NCBI GenBank assembly: GCA_937969395.1
Contig: CALBVI010000118.1
Location: 1 to 11,455 of the forward strand
DNA length: 11,455 nucleotides
Reading direction: 5' to 3'
Origin: an uncultured Spongiibacteraceae bacterium
GTDB lineage: Bacteria; Pseudomonadota; Gammaproteobacteria; Pseudomonadales; Dasaniaceae
A program made the position numbers and the translations under genes. The stretch's first letter is position 1; the number at the start of each line of letters is the position of its first letter. The notes under the pieces are model-generated. The model worked only from the letters and a program-made list of their open reading frames with translations. It had not been told where the DNA came from and searched no databases. This document shows positions 1 to 6,645 of this stretch, piece by piece.

Positions 1-638
1 TTTTGTTCAATTAAATATAAAACAACCATGATACGTCCGGTTCTGCCGTTCCCGTCAGTAAATGGGTGTATCGATTCAAATTGATAGTGCGCGATGGCGG
101 CTTTAATTATAGGGTGAGTGTCATCATCAGCATTCATCCACTTAAATAGATTATCCAGCAAATCCCTTATCAGAGTTTCGCCATCTGGTGGTGTATAAAC
201 TATTTCTCCCGTCGAGGGCCTTTTCAATGAAGTCCCTGGCACTTTTCTTATTATCATTTCATGGTTCTTTATCACGGTGCATATCTGTTCTGCCAAAGGA
301 GTACATAAAGGGCGATTACTACTCCAACCGAGCTGCATGGCCTCTGCATACCTATGCACTTCCTTAGTAAGCGGGTCTGTGGCTTTATCGGATGATCCTG
401 AGGCAAAGAGATCTCCGTCTGTAGTGACTATCATCTCTATTTCAGATGATGCCTTCGCTTCTAATAAAATCACACTTTCATAGAGAGCAGCCTCATTAGG
501 AAGGTGCTCAGCCGTTGCTGATAACTTTGCAAGCGCTTCAGATGCGGGAACAAGCTTCTTATACAGCGCCATTGACTCGATAGGGCTATAGGGAGGAAGT
601 GTTGGTAAATCGTAATATGGGGTTTTAGGATCAAACAT
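1..638 (-). CDS. Fic-domain protein (probable AMP-transferase), C-terminus cut by window edge
   Basis: Translating the minus strand from ATG at 638 gives about 212 residues before the left edge. The protein opens with MFDPKTPYYDLPTLPP, typical of the Fic N-terminal region. Residues 191-202 read HPFTDGNGRTGR, a full match to the Fic catalytic signature HPFx[D/E]GNGRxxR, with His191 as the expected general base. Family knowledge: Fic enzymes usually transfer AMP from ATP to Ser, Thr or Tyr of target proteins. A candidate class II inhibitory helix lies before the Fic core at residues 64-69 (SSEIEM); it keeps the autoinhibitory Glu68 but has Met where the motif [S/T]xxxE[G/N] expects Gly or Asn. 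An in-frame ATG at 677 would add 13 residues; neither start has a clear Shine-Dalgarno sequence, and 638 fits family N-termini better. The target and any antitoxin partner are unknown because the downstream side is outside the window. Confidence 0.9.
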   Translation of the reverse strand, partial: MFDPKTPYYDLPTLPPYSPIESMALYKKLVPASEALAKLSATAEHLPNEAALYESVILLEAKASSEIEMIVTTDGDLFASGSSDKATDPLTKEVHRYAEAMQLGWSSNRPLCTPLAEQICTVIKNHEMIIRKVPGTSLKRPSTGEIVYTPPDGETLIRDLLDNLFKWMNADDDTHPIIKAAIAHYQFESIHPFTDGNGRTGRIMVVLYLIEQ

Positions 639-800
639 GTAGTTACAGAAATTAGAGAATTTCCGTAATGTTAGCATCGAACTTACGAAAAAACGAAGAT
701 TTCTGCAAATTTAAAGATAAACATACAATATTCTACGATTTACAGGGTGTTCGATATTGGTATCGCGCTTAACGCTGAGTGAGGTGGGTAGTTAAAAAAC

Positions 801-1676
801 TTAGCCATTACACAACTGCAACCACTTTTTTACCCCTGCACTGCGGTACTTATCGCGGCGTAAAATTAAGTAGAAGGCACGGTTTAAGTCGCGATGGGGA
901 ACATTAAGCGCGACTAAGCTGCCGCGTTTGAAGTTATCTTCTACTGCTATGCGCGATAAACATGAGATACCCAAGCCTGCTTCTACTGCGCGTTTTATTG
1001 CCTCGGTATGTTGTAACTCTAGGGTAATAGTTTGCTGAGACATTAGCCCATGCATGGCGCGATCAAACCCTTGGCGAGTACCTGAACCCTGCTCCCGTAA
1101 TATCCATTCGGCGGCTAATAAATCACTATCGTCCAACTCCTGCTTATTGGCTAAGGGGTGTTTGGGTGAGCAAAACACCACTAGCTCGTCGTCACGCCAG
1201 TAGCTTACTTCTAAATCGGGGTGCTGAAACTCGCCTTCGATTAAGCCTATGTCTAAATCAAAATTTAAGATTTGTCGGGCGATGGCTTCGGTATTGGCCA
1301 CCTCTAGGGTGACTTCTGCCCCAGGGGTTTCTCGCATGAAATCTGCCATTAGCTCCACAGCTAAGTAGTTGCCAATGGTTAGAGTGGCCCCTAGTTTTAA
1401 ATGGCCTACCTCTTTGTGGGTCATTAGTTCTTGTTCTAGTTCTTTCGCCTGTTCTAGCAGTGCTTCGGCTTTGGGTCGCAGTAAACGCCCTAGCTCATTG
1501 ACTTGTAAGCGCTTACCAACACGGTCAAACAATTGCACATCAAACTGTTGCTCCATGTCTTTGAGTGCGCCACTGGCTGCTGACTGTGACATGGCCAAGC
1601 TATCAGCAGCTTTGGTTACGTTCTCGAAATGGGCAGTGGCTAAAAATACTTCTAGCTGCCTGAGGGTATAACGCAT
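801..1676 (-). CDS. finR: LysR-family regulator, FinR-like (regulator of fpr)
   Basis: The 291-residue protein has the LysR layout: a winged helix-turn-helix at about residues 3-62 (AADSLAMSQSAASGALKDME is the recognition region), then a linker helix and a periplasmic-binding-like effector domain from about residue 90. The effector domain carries stretches I recall from Pseudomonas FinR, such as LGATLTIGNYLA, DELVVFC, WILREQGSGTR and HTEAIKRAVE. FinR activates fpr during oxidative stress in Pseudomonas, and here the gene is divergent from an fpr homologue, which supports the same role. The start at 1676 is set by a strong GAGGAG ribosome site about 7 bases upstream. The name rests on remembered similarity plus context; other CysB/CbbR-like LysR proteins share the fold. 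LysR proteins usually repress their own gene from the shared intergenic region. Confidence 0.85.
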   Translation of the reverse strand: MRYTLRQLEVFLATAHFENVTKAADSLAMSQSAASGALKDMEQQFDVQLFDRVGKRLQVNELGRLLRPKAEALLEQAKELEQELMTHKEVGHLKLGATLTIGNYLAVELMADFMRETPGAEVTLEVANTEAIARQILNFDLDIGLIEGEFQHPDLEVSYWRDDELVVFCSPKHPLANKQELDDSDLLAAEWILREQGSGTRQGFDRAMHGLMSQQTITLELQHTEAIKRAVEAGLGISCLSRIAVEDNFKRGSLVALNVPHRDLNRAFYLILRRDKYRSAGVKKWLQLCNG

Positions 1677-1868
1677 GGTGTTCTCCTCGCTCTTAAGTAT
1701 CTGTTATTCAGTATCAGCTCCTAAACACCAACTCTTAAGCTCACTCTATTAGATCCGTATAACTGATAAACCGATTACAAAAATCAGAATAACCCATTTT
1801 ACCAATATAGCAACTTTGTTTAATCTACAACTATTCTTCACCGCATCATTATTAAAGAGTTAATCACT
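1677..1868. promoter_or_regulatory. Shared divergent control region of finR-like gene and fpr
   Basis: This 192-bp gap lies between two divergent start codons and must hold both promoters. Two inverted copies of GTTATTC[A/T]G are visible: GTTATTCAG at 1703-1711 and its complement CAGAATAAC at 1785-1793, matching at 8 of 9 positions. LysR regulators bind dyad sites between divergent genes, so these are candidate operator half-sites, but the roughly 70-bp separation is larger than a single classical LysR box. No convincing -35/-10 pair was found for either gene. The fpr ribosome site is AAAGAG at 1854-1859. Confidence 0.45.
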
Positions 1869-2639
1869 ATGGCTACGCTTTTAAAAGAACAGGTCACTGA
1901 CGTTAAACACTGGACCGATACTTTGTTCAGTTTTAAAACCACGCGCCAATCGGGTTTTCGTTTTAAGAATGGTCACTTCACGATGATTGGCTTGGAGGGC
2001 GAAGGCCGTCCGTTGCTACGAGCCTACAGTATCGCCAGTGCGAATTATGAAGACGAATTAGAGTTTTTCAGTATTAAAGTTGCTGATGGGCCACTGACTT
2101 CAAAGCTGCAAAAGATTAAAGAAGGCGATGAGATTCTGTTAAGCAATAAGCCAACGGGCACGCTTATCCTCGATAATTTGTTGCCGGGTCGTAATCTTTA
2201 TCTCATTAGTACAGGCACTGGTCTTGCGCCTTTTTTGAGTATTATTAAAGACCCTGAAACCTATGAGCAGTTTGATAAGGTTATTTTGACTCACGGCTGT
2301 CGCTTTGAAGAAGAGCTGGCGTACCGCGATGTTATCAACACTGAGTTGCCTGCGAATGAATATTTTGGTGATCAAATTAAGGAACAATTAATTTATTACC
2401 CCACACTCACTCGTGAGGCTTTTAAAAACACCGGCCGTATTACCGAGTTGCTCGATAGCGGTAAGTTAGCTCAGGATATTGGTTTGCCAGAAATCAATTT
2501 AGCTGATGACCGTTTTATGATTTGCGGCAGCCCCAGTATGTTGAAAGACTCCTGCGATATTTTGGATAAGCGTGGCTTTAAAGAAGCGCGTCATGGCAAT
2601 GCAGGCCACTATGTTATTGAACGAGCTTTTGTAGAGTAA
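1869..2639 (+). CDS. fpr: Ferredoxin-NADP+ reductase
   Basis: This 256-residue flavoprotein moves electrons between NADPH and ferredoxin or flavodoxin in the cytoplasm. The FAD domain occupies about residues 1-100 and includes the flavin motif RAYS at 51-54 followed by IAS, and GPLTSKL near 74-80. The NADP domain follows, with GTGLAPF at 116-122 and CGSPSML near residue 219. The protein ends in AFVE, the C-terminal pattern of bacterial subclass I FNRs such as those of Pseudomonas and Azotobacter. Length is normal for the family and no key motif is missing. The start follows AAAGAG by nine bases. The neighbouring divergent FinR-like regulator suggests induction under superoxide or other redox stress, as known for Pseudomonas fpr; that is inference here. 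Confidence 0.95.
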   Translation: MATLLKEQVTDVKHWTDTLFSFKTTRQSGFRFKNGHFTMIGLEGEGRPLLRAYSIASANYEDELEFFSIKVADGPLTSKLQKIKEGDEILLSNKPTGTLILDNLLPGRNLYLISTGTGLAPFLSIIKDPETYEQFDKVILTHGCRFEEELAYRDVINTELPANEYFGDQIKEQLIYYPTLTREAFKNTGRITELLDSGKLAQDIGLPEINLADDRFMICGSPSMLKDSCDILDKRGFKEARHGNAGHYVIERAFVE

Positions 2640-2687
2640 AAGCCCTAATAACATAATGACCTAAATTTGAAGCGGTATGATGAAAGG

Positions 2688-2717
2688 AAGAACCTCAAGA
2701 ACTAGATAGGGGTTCTT
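2688..2717. terminator. Candidate weak terminator hairpin between fpr and the DUF4382 gene
   Basis: AAGAACCTC (2688-2696) can pair with GGGGTTCTT (2709-2717), giving nine pairs including one G-U, around a 12-base loop. It lies in the 86-bp gap between two convergent genes, where a shared terminator is expected. Only a three-base T run overlaps the end of the stem and no A run precedes it, so it is a poor intrinsic terminator by the usual rule. Confidence 0.4.
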
Positions 2718-2725
2718 TAAACATG

Positions 2726-3640
2726 CTATTCGATATTGACTGCTACATCGTCGCCTGCGGTAACTGTGATATTAACACCAGCACTAAAGCTAACGATGTC
2801 ATTGCCATCAACGTTATCAGCCGTATTATCATCGGTATTGATATCTAATGATGCGTCACAGGTAAAGGCGAGTGTGTAATCTCCGACCGGAACAAAGCCG
2901 ATCGTAAATTCATAATCTTCTGTCGTCGAGTTGTACACGACTGATGCCGATGCTACTGGGTCGGCATCATTTCCCTGCACATCTTGTATTAGCGAGTCGT
3001 TATCACTAAACAAATACACAGCGTTGCCTATATCGTCGTTATCTCCATTGCTGCAATCGGCATCTATAATTAACGCTTCTGCAACCGTGCCATTTATATT
3101 TTCCGCTTCCAAATTATCAACTAATCGTAGGGTTGGTCGCAGCTTATAGTCCCCTGTTCCTTCTTGATGGACCGATTTTCTAAGATCAAAATCAATGGTA
3201 AAATCACTTGTAGTGCCTGCACCAACTGTAAATCCACGGTTCAACTTTAAACCGGTTTGAGCGCTACTTGGAATCTCTAGTGGATACTGGACATCGTCAA
3301 TAACAATATACGAGTCACTTTCGTTTACACCCAACCTTATCCACTGGTAATCACCGCTCGCTATACTCTCACCATCTAACAACAACGATCTGTCTTCACC
3401 TTGTAGTGCTAATAAATTTAGCGTTTTAGCTTCATCAAATTCAATGAGCTTTCGCTCAGCTCCTTGCAACTCTACCGACGTGAACGAAACAACAACTTCG
3501 GATGCATTTTCAACGGGACCATCCGTGATACCTAACGATAATTCGCCATTGCCATTGCTACTATCACTGTCACTACTGCCGCCACACCCTGTTAGAGCAA
3601 TTAAAGCGGCTAGCGCTGACACGTTTAAGAGCATATTCAT
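2726..3640 (-). CDS. DUF4382-domain lipoprotein
   Basis: The 304-residue product has a hydrophobic leader ending in a lipobox, Leu16-Thr-Gly-Cys19, so it should be lipidated on Cys19 and anchored to a membrane outside the cytoplasm. A Ser/Gly/Asp-rich linker follows. About residues 33-175 match what I know of DUF4382: the opening LSLGITDGPV, then VVVSFTSVEL, LLALQGEDRSLLLDG, SGDYQWIRLGV and a closing KLRPTLRLV. About residues 185-304 look like a second beta-sandwich of the carboxypeptidase-regulatory type (VYLFSDND, then IGFVPVGDYTLAFTCDA). The protein is acidic, as is common for secreted proteins of marine bacteria. The start at 3640 is the first possible one, because an in-frame TAA lies three codons upstream; the leader therefore has no Lys or Arg before its hydrophobic core. 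Function is unknown. Confidence 0.88.
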   Translation of the reverse strand: MNMLLNVSALAALIALTGCGGSSDSDSSNGNGELSLGITDGPVENASEVVVSFTSVELQGAERKLIEFDEAKTLNLLALQGEDRSLLLDGESIASGDYQWIRLGVNESDSYIVIDDVQYPLEIPSSAQTGLKLNRGFTVGAGTTSDFTIDFDLRKSVHQEGTGDYKLRPTLRLVDNLEAENINGTVAEALIIDADCSNGDNDDIGNAVYLFSDNDSLIQDVQGNDADPVASASVVYNSTTEDYEFTIGFVPVGDYTLAFTCDASLDINTDDNTADNVDGNDIVSFSAGVNITVTAGDDVAVNIE

Positions 3641-3838
3641 AATAAGTTATCCAAAAAATAGAGTTGATGCACGGATTGTGACTGACTAATCACGGTTATT
3701 CAAAGTAAGTAACTCGTTAGTGATAACCTACACTCAAAGATAATAATAACCAACTATTATCGCCTTAGCTCTGTGAGGTATTCAGCAGGGTAACCCTACA
3801 CTCAGCCCAACAATTCACTATTCCATCACAGCTAATAC
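3641..3838. promoter_or_regulatory. Divergent intergenic region with a direct repeat
   Basis: This 198-bp region separates the starts of the DUF4382 and DUF4159 genes. TAACCTACACTCA at 3724-3736 recurs as TAACCCTACACTCA at 3791-3804, identical except for one extra C. GGTTAT at 3694-3699 also faces ATAACC at 3723-3728 and 3746-3751. These repeats could be binding sites for one regulator of both genes. I could not place a clear promoter on either strand. Confidence 0.4.
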
Positions 3839-4669
3839 ATGTATGCTAAAAAAATGCGGCAAATGACATTATTATTTTCTCGTTTTTTTGGTAACAGCAC
3901 GGCGGCCTCTGCTGCGCGGCCTATGTGCTTCGTCCTCTATCTAAGTTTGTGTTTAAGCCCAAGCGCGGTTAATGCTCAGGCGCTTGATTCTCGCCTTAGT
4001 GATTTACCTACTGCTGAATTTCATTTTGCACGACTGATGTATTCCAGTGACTCCACCCGCCGTCGTTCACGTAGACCTGCATGGGCGACTGACTACCCCG
4101 ACGCCGAATATCATCTTATGGATGGCATCAATAGAATGACCAATATCGATCTAGAAAGTGTCGATTTTGATGGCTACGGTGGTCGATTAATCGATTTAGC
4201 GGATGAAAGAATTTTCGATTACCCCTGGTTATATGCGGCTGAAGTTGGGCAGTGGACATTGAGCATTAGTGAAGCCGCTCGGCTGAGGGAATATTTGGAC
4301 CGAGGTGGCTTCTTAATGGTTGATGATTTTTGGGGCGGCTATGAGTGGTACACCTTTGTTGAATCGATGCAGCGCGTGTTTCCCAATCGACCAATTGTTG
4401 AGATCGACGAAGACGACCCAATAATGCATATTGTTTACGATGTTGATAAGAGTACTCAAATTCCTGGTAGAAGTGGCATACCGCAAGGTTCTAAACCGCA
4501 TTGGCGCGGTATCTTTGATAGTGAAGGCCGGTTAATTGTCGCGATTAATTTTAATATGGATATGGGGGATGCTTGGGAGCACGCGGCGGATCCTGACTAC
4601 CCTGCGGAAATGACCGCAGCGGCTTATCGGTTTGCGGTTAACTATATTGTTTATTCAATGACCCATTAA
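3839..4669 (+). CDS. Secreted DUF4159-domain protein
   Basis: The 276-residue product has a long, basic N-terminal segment, a hydrophobic stretch at about residues 29-40 and a likely signal peptidase site after Val-Asn-Ala46, so it is probably exported. The mature part matches DUF4159 throughout: FHFARLMY (61-68), WATDYPDAEYHL (82-93), IFDYPWLYAAEVGQW (125-139), RGGFLMVDDFWG (155-166), HWRGIFD and INFNMDMGDAWEHA. The family is thought to adopt a glutamine-amidotransferase-like fold; activity is unknown. DUF4159 genes in other bacteria often sit with MoxR/DUF58 clusters, but none is seen here. Other in-frame ATGs at 3854 and 3863 are possible starts, and none has a good ribosome site. The stop overlaps the stop of the convergent transferase gene. 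Confidence 0.88.
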   Translation: MYAKKMRQMTLLFSRFFGNSTAASAARPMCFVLYLSLCLSPSAVNAQALDSRLSDLPTAEFHFARLMYSSDSTRRRSRRPAWATDYPDAEYHLMDGINRMTNIDLESVDFDGYGGRLIDLADERIFDYPWLYAAEVGQWTLSISEAARLREYLDRGGFLMVDDFWGGYEWYTFVESMQRVFPNRPIVEIDEDDPIMHIVYDVDKSTQIPGRSGIPQGSKPHWRGIFDSEGRLIVAINFNMDMGDAWEHAADPDYPAEMTAAAYRFAVNYIVYSMTH

Positions 4670-5355
4670 GACCGACTTGTATCGCCGGGAAATAAAACCG
4701 GCTGATCGCCCTCTATCCATGCTGGATATTTTTTCATAACGCTTTCAAATAATTTGCTGTCTAACCATTGGCTTAACCACGCCTGAAGATTTTTATAGGG
4801 CGTTTTATCAAACCAAGCTTTATCGACAAAAGCGAACTGTCTTATAAACGGAAATATCGCCACATCTGCGAAGCAGACCTTATTCGTTATCAAATATTTT
4901 TTGTTTTTTAATCGTTCATCTAATTTTTTTAAAAACGTCTCAGCTTCATCGCGGTATTCAACTTCTGTTTTTTTCGGATAACGATCAGCATATTTGTAGC
5001 GATCTAAACACGCTTTAAAAGAACCATCATTTTCACTAATCAGCTCCTTTGCTTCACTGAGCTGAGTTACTGATAATTTTTCTAGCCAATGAGATGGATC
5101 ATTTTTTGAAAGTGCCCAATAGATAATGTCTAAGCTTTCATCAATGACTTTTTGCTCTGATGCTTTTTCTGATAACACCAATACCGGTACGGTAGCTTTG
5201 GCTGAATAAGCCAATAGCGATGGTGGTTTATCACGTAAAACTACTTCTCGTAATTCAACGTTTACTTGTGCATAAGCAATACTTAAACGTGCGCGCATTG
5301 CGTAAGGACAACGGCGAAAAGAATAAAGTATTGGCAGGGTAAATGATGATGTCAT
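4666..5355 (-). CDS. Glutathione S-transferase family protein
   Basis: The 229-residue protein begins with a thioredoxin-like domain: LYSFRRCPYAMRAR (10-23) places Cys16-Pro-Tyr-Ala at the glutathione site, Val56-Pro57 is the conserved cis-proline position, and Glu73-Ser74 binds the glutathione gamma-glutamyl group in related enzymes. An all-helical C-terminal domain follows, with FADVAIFPFIRQFA around residues 162-175. The active-site cysteine suggests an omega/beta-like enzyme (thiol transfer, deglutathionylation or dehalogenation) rather than a classical Tyr/Ser transferase; the substrate is not predictable. Length is normal. No ribosome site is evident before ATG 5355. It is the last of three minus-strand genes after the aquaporin and SUKH genes, with a 125-bp gap that may hold its own promoter. 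Confidence 0.88.
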   Translation of the reverse strand: MTSSFTLPILYSFRRCPYAMRARLSIAYAQVNVELREVVLRDKPPSLLAYSAKATVPVLVLSEKASEQKVIDESLDIIYWALSKNDPSHWLEKLSVTQLSEAKELISENDGSFKACLDRYKYADRYPKKTEVEYRDEAETFLKKLDERLKNKKYLITNKVCFADVAIFPFIRQFAFVDKAWFDKTPYKNLQAWLSQWLDSKLFESVMKKYPAWIEGDQPVLFPGDTSRS

Positions 5356-5400
5356 TTTATCAATTGAGAATAGTTAGAAAAAACTTGATCGATTTATAAG

Positions 5401-5463
5401 CTAAGCCATTATTGCCTAGGCTATCTATGGCCTAAGTTCTTTATTATCTAAGTTATCCACAGC
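5401..5463. repeat. Four degenerate 16-bp tandem units (CTAAG-phased)
   Basis: CTAAG or CTAGG recurs at 5401, 5416, 5432 and 5448, giving units of 15, 16, 16 and 16 bases. An approximate consensus is CTAAGYYATYTATNGC. Units 2 and 4 are the best preserved at their ends. The array lies 46-108 bp upstream of the transferase start codon and may be a regulatory array or a decayed minisatellite. Confidence 0.45.
5453..5461 (+). promoter_or_regulatory. Perfect DnaA-box sequence TTATCCACA
   Basis: TTATCCACA is an exact match to the high-affinity DnaA box TTATNCACA. It lies inside the last 16-bp unit, about 100 bp upstream of the transferase start. A single box is not an origin; no cluster of boxes or AT-rich unwinding element is present. 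It may be a chance match or a DnaA-responsive site. Confidence 0.35.
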
Positions 5464-5480
5464 ATTAGAAGCGTCCCCGA

Positions 5481-5888
5481 TTAGTAAGTGTTTAGCCAAA
5501 CACCTTCTGCCCATTGCCAAACGTTTGCCCAAGGTTCATCTTCCGTAATATCGCCATCTTTCCAATGCACGACTTCACCGGCTTCGTTCGTGCAGTAATA
5601 ACTACCGCGATCTTCACACAGAGGGATTAATTCACGTGATACACCTAGTGACCAAGCCATTGCAGCTACTTCTGGCAGATAGGTATGTGAATTAGGATCG
5701 GCAACGGTAACCGGCTCAAGATGACCAAAAATCACATCGCTTACGGTTAATAAAAACTGTCTATATTCTCCATCCAACGATAGAAAAATCAATTCTTCTG
5801 CATTGATAATATCATCCATGTCCGGCAACTCTAGGGGCACCGGTACAGGTTCGTTACACGCACGCAGTTCTTCGATGATTCTTTCCAT
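5481..5888 (-). CDS. SMI1/KNR4 (SUKH-fold) family protein, no toxin partner seen
   Basis: The 135-residue soluble protein has the features of the SMI1/KNR4 superfamily: a helical N-terminus with PLELPD (18-23), the segment FLLTVSDVIFGHLEPVTV (45-62), HTYLPE (68-73) and a C-terminal WANVWQWAEGVWL helix. The family includes immunity proteins of polymorphic toxin systems, but close relatives that I recall from Pseudomonas and allied genera are stand-alone chromosomal proteins of unknown role. No toxin gene lies next to it: the neighbours are an aquaporin 73 bp upstream and a transferase 125 bp downstream. The start at 5888 is supported by GGAA seven bases upstream (5896-5899). There is no signal peptide or membrane segment, so it acts in the cytoplasm. 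Confidence 0.82.
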   Translation of the reverse strand: MERIIEELRACNEPVPVPLELPDMDDIINAEELIFLSLDGEYRQFLLTVSDVIFGHLEPVTVADPNSHTYLPEVAAMAWSLGVSRELIPLCEDRGSYYCTNEAGEVVHWKDGDITEDEPWANVWQWAEGVWLNTY

Positions 5889-5961
5889 TAATGTGTTCCG
5901 CTAATGACTGTTTGAGAAAAATTTTTTGAAGAAGCTTATATAAAAAATGTCTTTAAAAATA

Positions 5962-6645
5962 TTATTGTAATCGTTCGCCGCAACAATTGTCGCCTTTAAT
6001 CCAACGACAACTTAAAACCGCAAATATAGCGCCCAAAATCGGAGCCGCTATATACACCCACAGCGCTGTTAACTCCCCTGAAACCAGTGCGGGGCCAATC
6101 GAACGAGCGGGATTCATCGACGCACCACTAACAGGGCCGGCAAACAATGCTTCTAATGCAACCACGCCACCAATGACAATACCGGCAATAAAACCTTTTT
6201 CTTTTGCGCCAGTAGAGACACCTAAAATAACCGCCATCAACCACCAGGTAAGAATGAATTCAAAAACAAAAGATTGTAATACGCTGCCAGATGGAATCGT
6301 TGCACCCATTGTTTGATGAACCGGAAATAACAGCAGCAAAGAGAATGAGGCAATCACTGCACCGATCAACTGCGCAATAATAAACGGAACTACCATCGAA
6401 TTAGGAAAACGACCTGCTACTGCAAACGCAATCGTTACAGCCGGGTTTACATGGGCACCGGAAACATCACCATAGGTATAAATAATTGTTGCCACTACTA
6501 AGCCAAAAGCTAAGGCAACACCCAAGTGAGTAATAACACCGCCATATAAATCATTAATCATAATGGCGCCGGTACCGGCAAATACCAGCATAAAAGTGCC
6601 TAGGCACTCCGCTAGTAATTTTCTGGATAATTTATCATCTGTCAT
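5962..6645 (-). CDS. Aquaporin / MIP-family channel
   Basis: This 227-residue membrane protein has six hydrophobic segments and two pore loops, with the NPA boxes at Asn67-Pro-Ala and Asn178-Pro-Ala-Arg181. It should conduct water or small neutral solutes across the inner membrane. Alignment by eye to E. coli AqpZ around both NPA boxes places the four selectivity-filter residues at Phe47, Ala166, Ala175 and Arg181. AqpZ has Phe, His, Thr and Arg there, and GlpF has Trp, Gly, Phe and Arg. The missing His argues against a strict AqpZ-type water channel. The C-terminus is short and Cys-rich (Cys213, Cys221, Cys222). No strong ribosome site precedes ATG 6645. The SUKH gene follows on the same strand after 73 bp. 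Confidence 0.93.
   Translation of the reverse strand: MTDDKLSRKLLAECLGTFMLVFAGTGAIMINDLYGGVITHLGVALAFGLVVATIIYTYGDVSGAHVNPAVTIAFAVAGRFPNSMVVPFIIAQLIGAVIASFSLLLLFPVHQTMGATIPSGSVLQSFVFEFILTWWLMAVILGVSTGAKEKGFIAGIVIGGVVALEALFAGPVSGASMNPARSIGPALVSGELTALWVYIAAPILGAIFAVLSCRWIKGDNCCGERLQ

Noticed and set aside
277-483. Plus-strand reading frame inside the Fic gene
   Set aside because: It is antisense to a convincing Fic coding region and its product matches nothing.
784-800. Hairpin after the LysR stop as a terminator
   Set aside because: Only a four-base AGTT/AACT stem can form, too weak to call.
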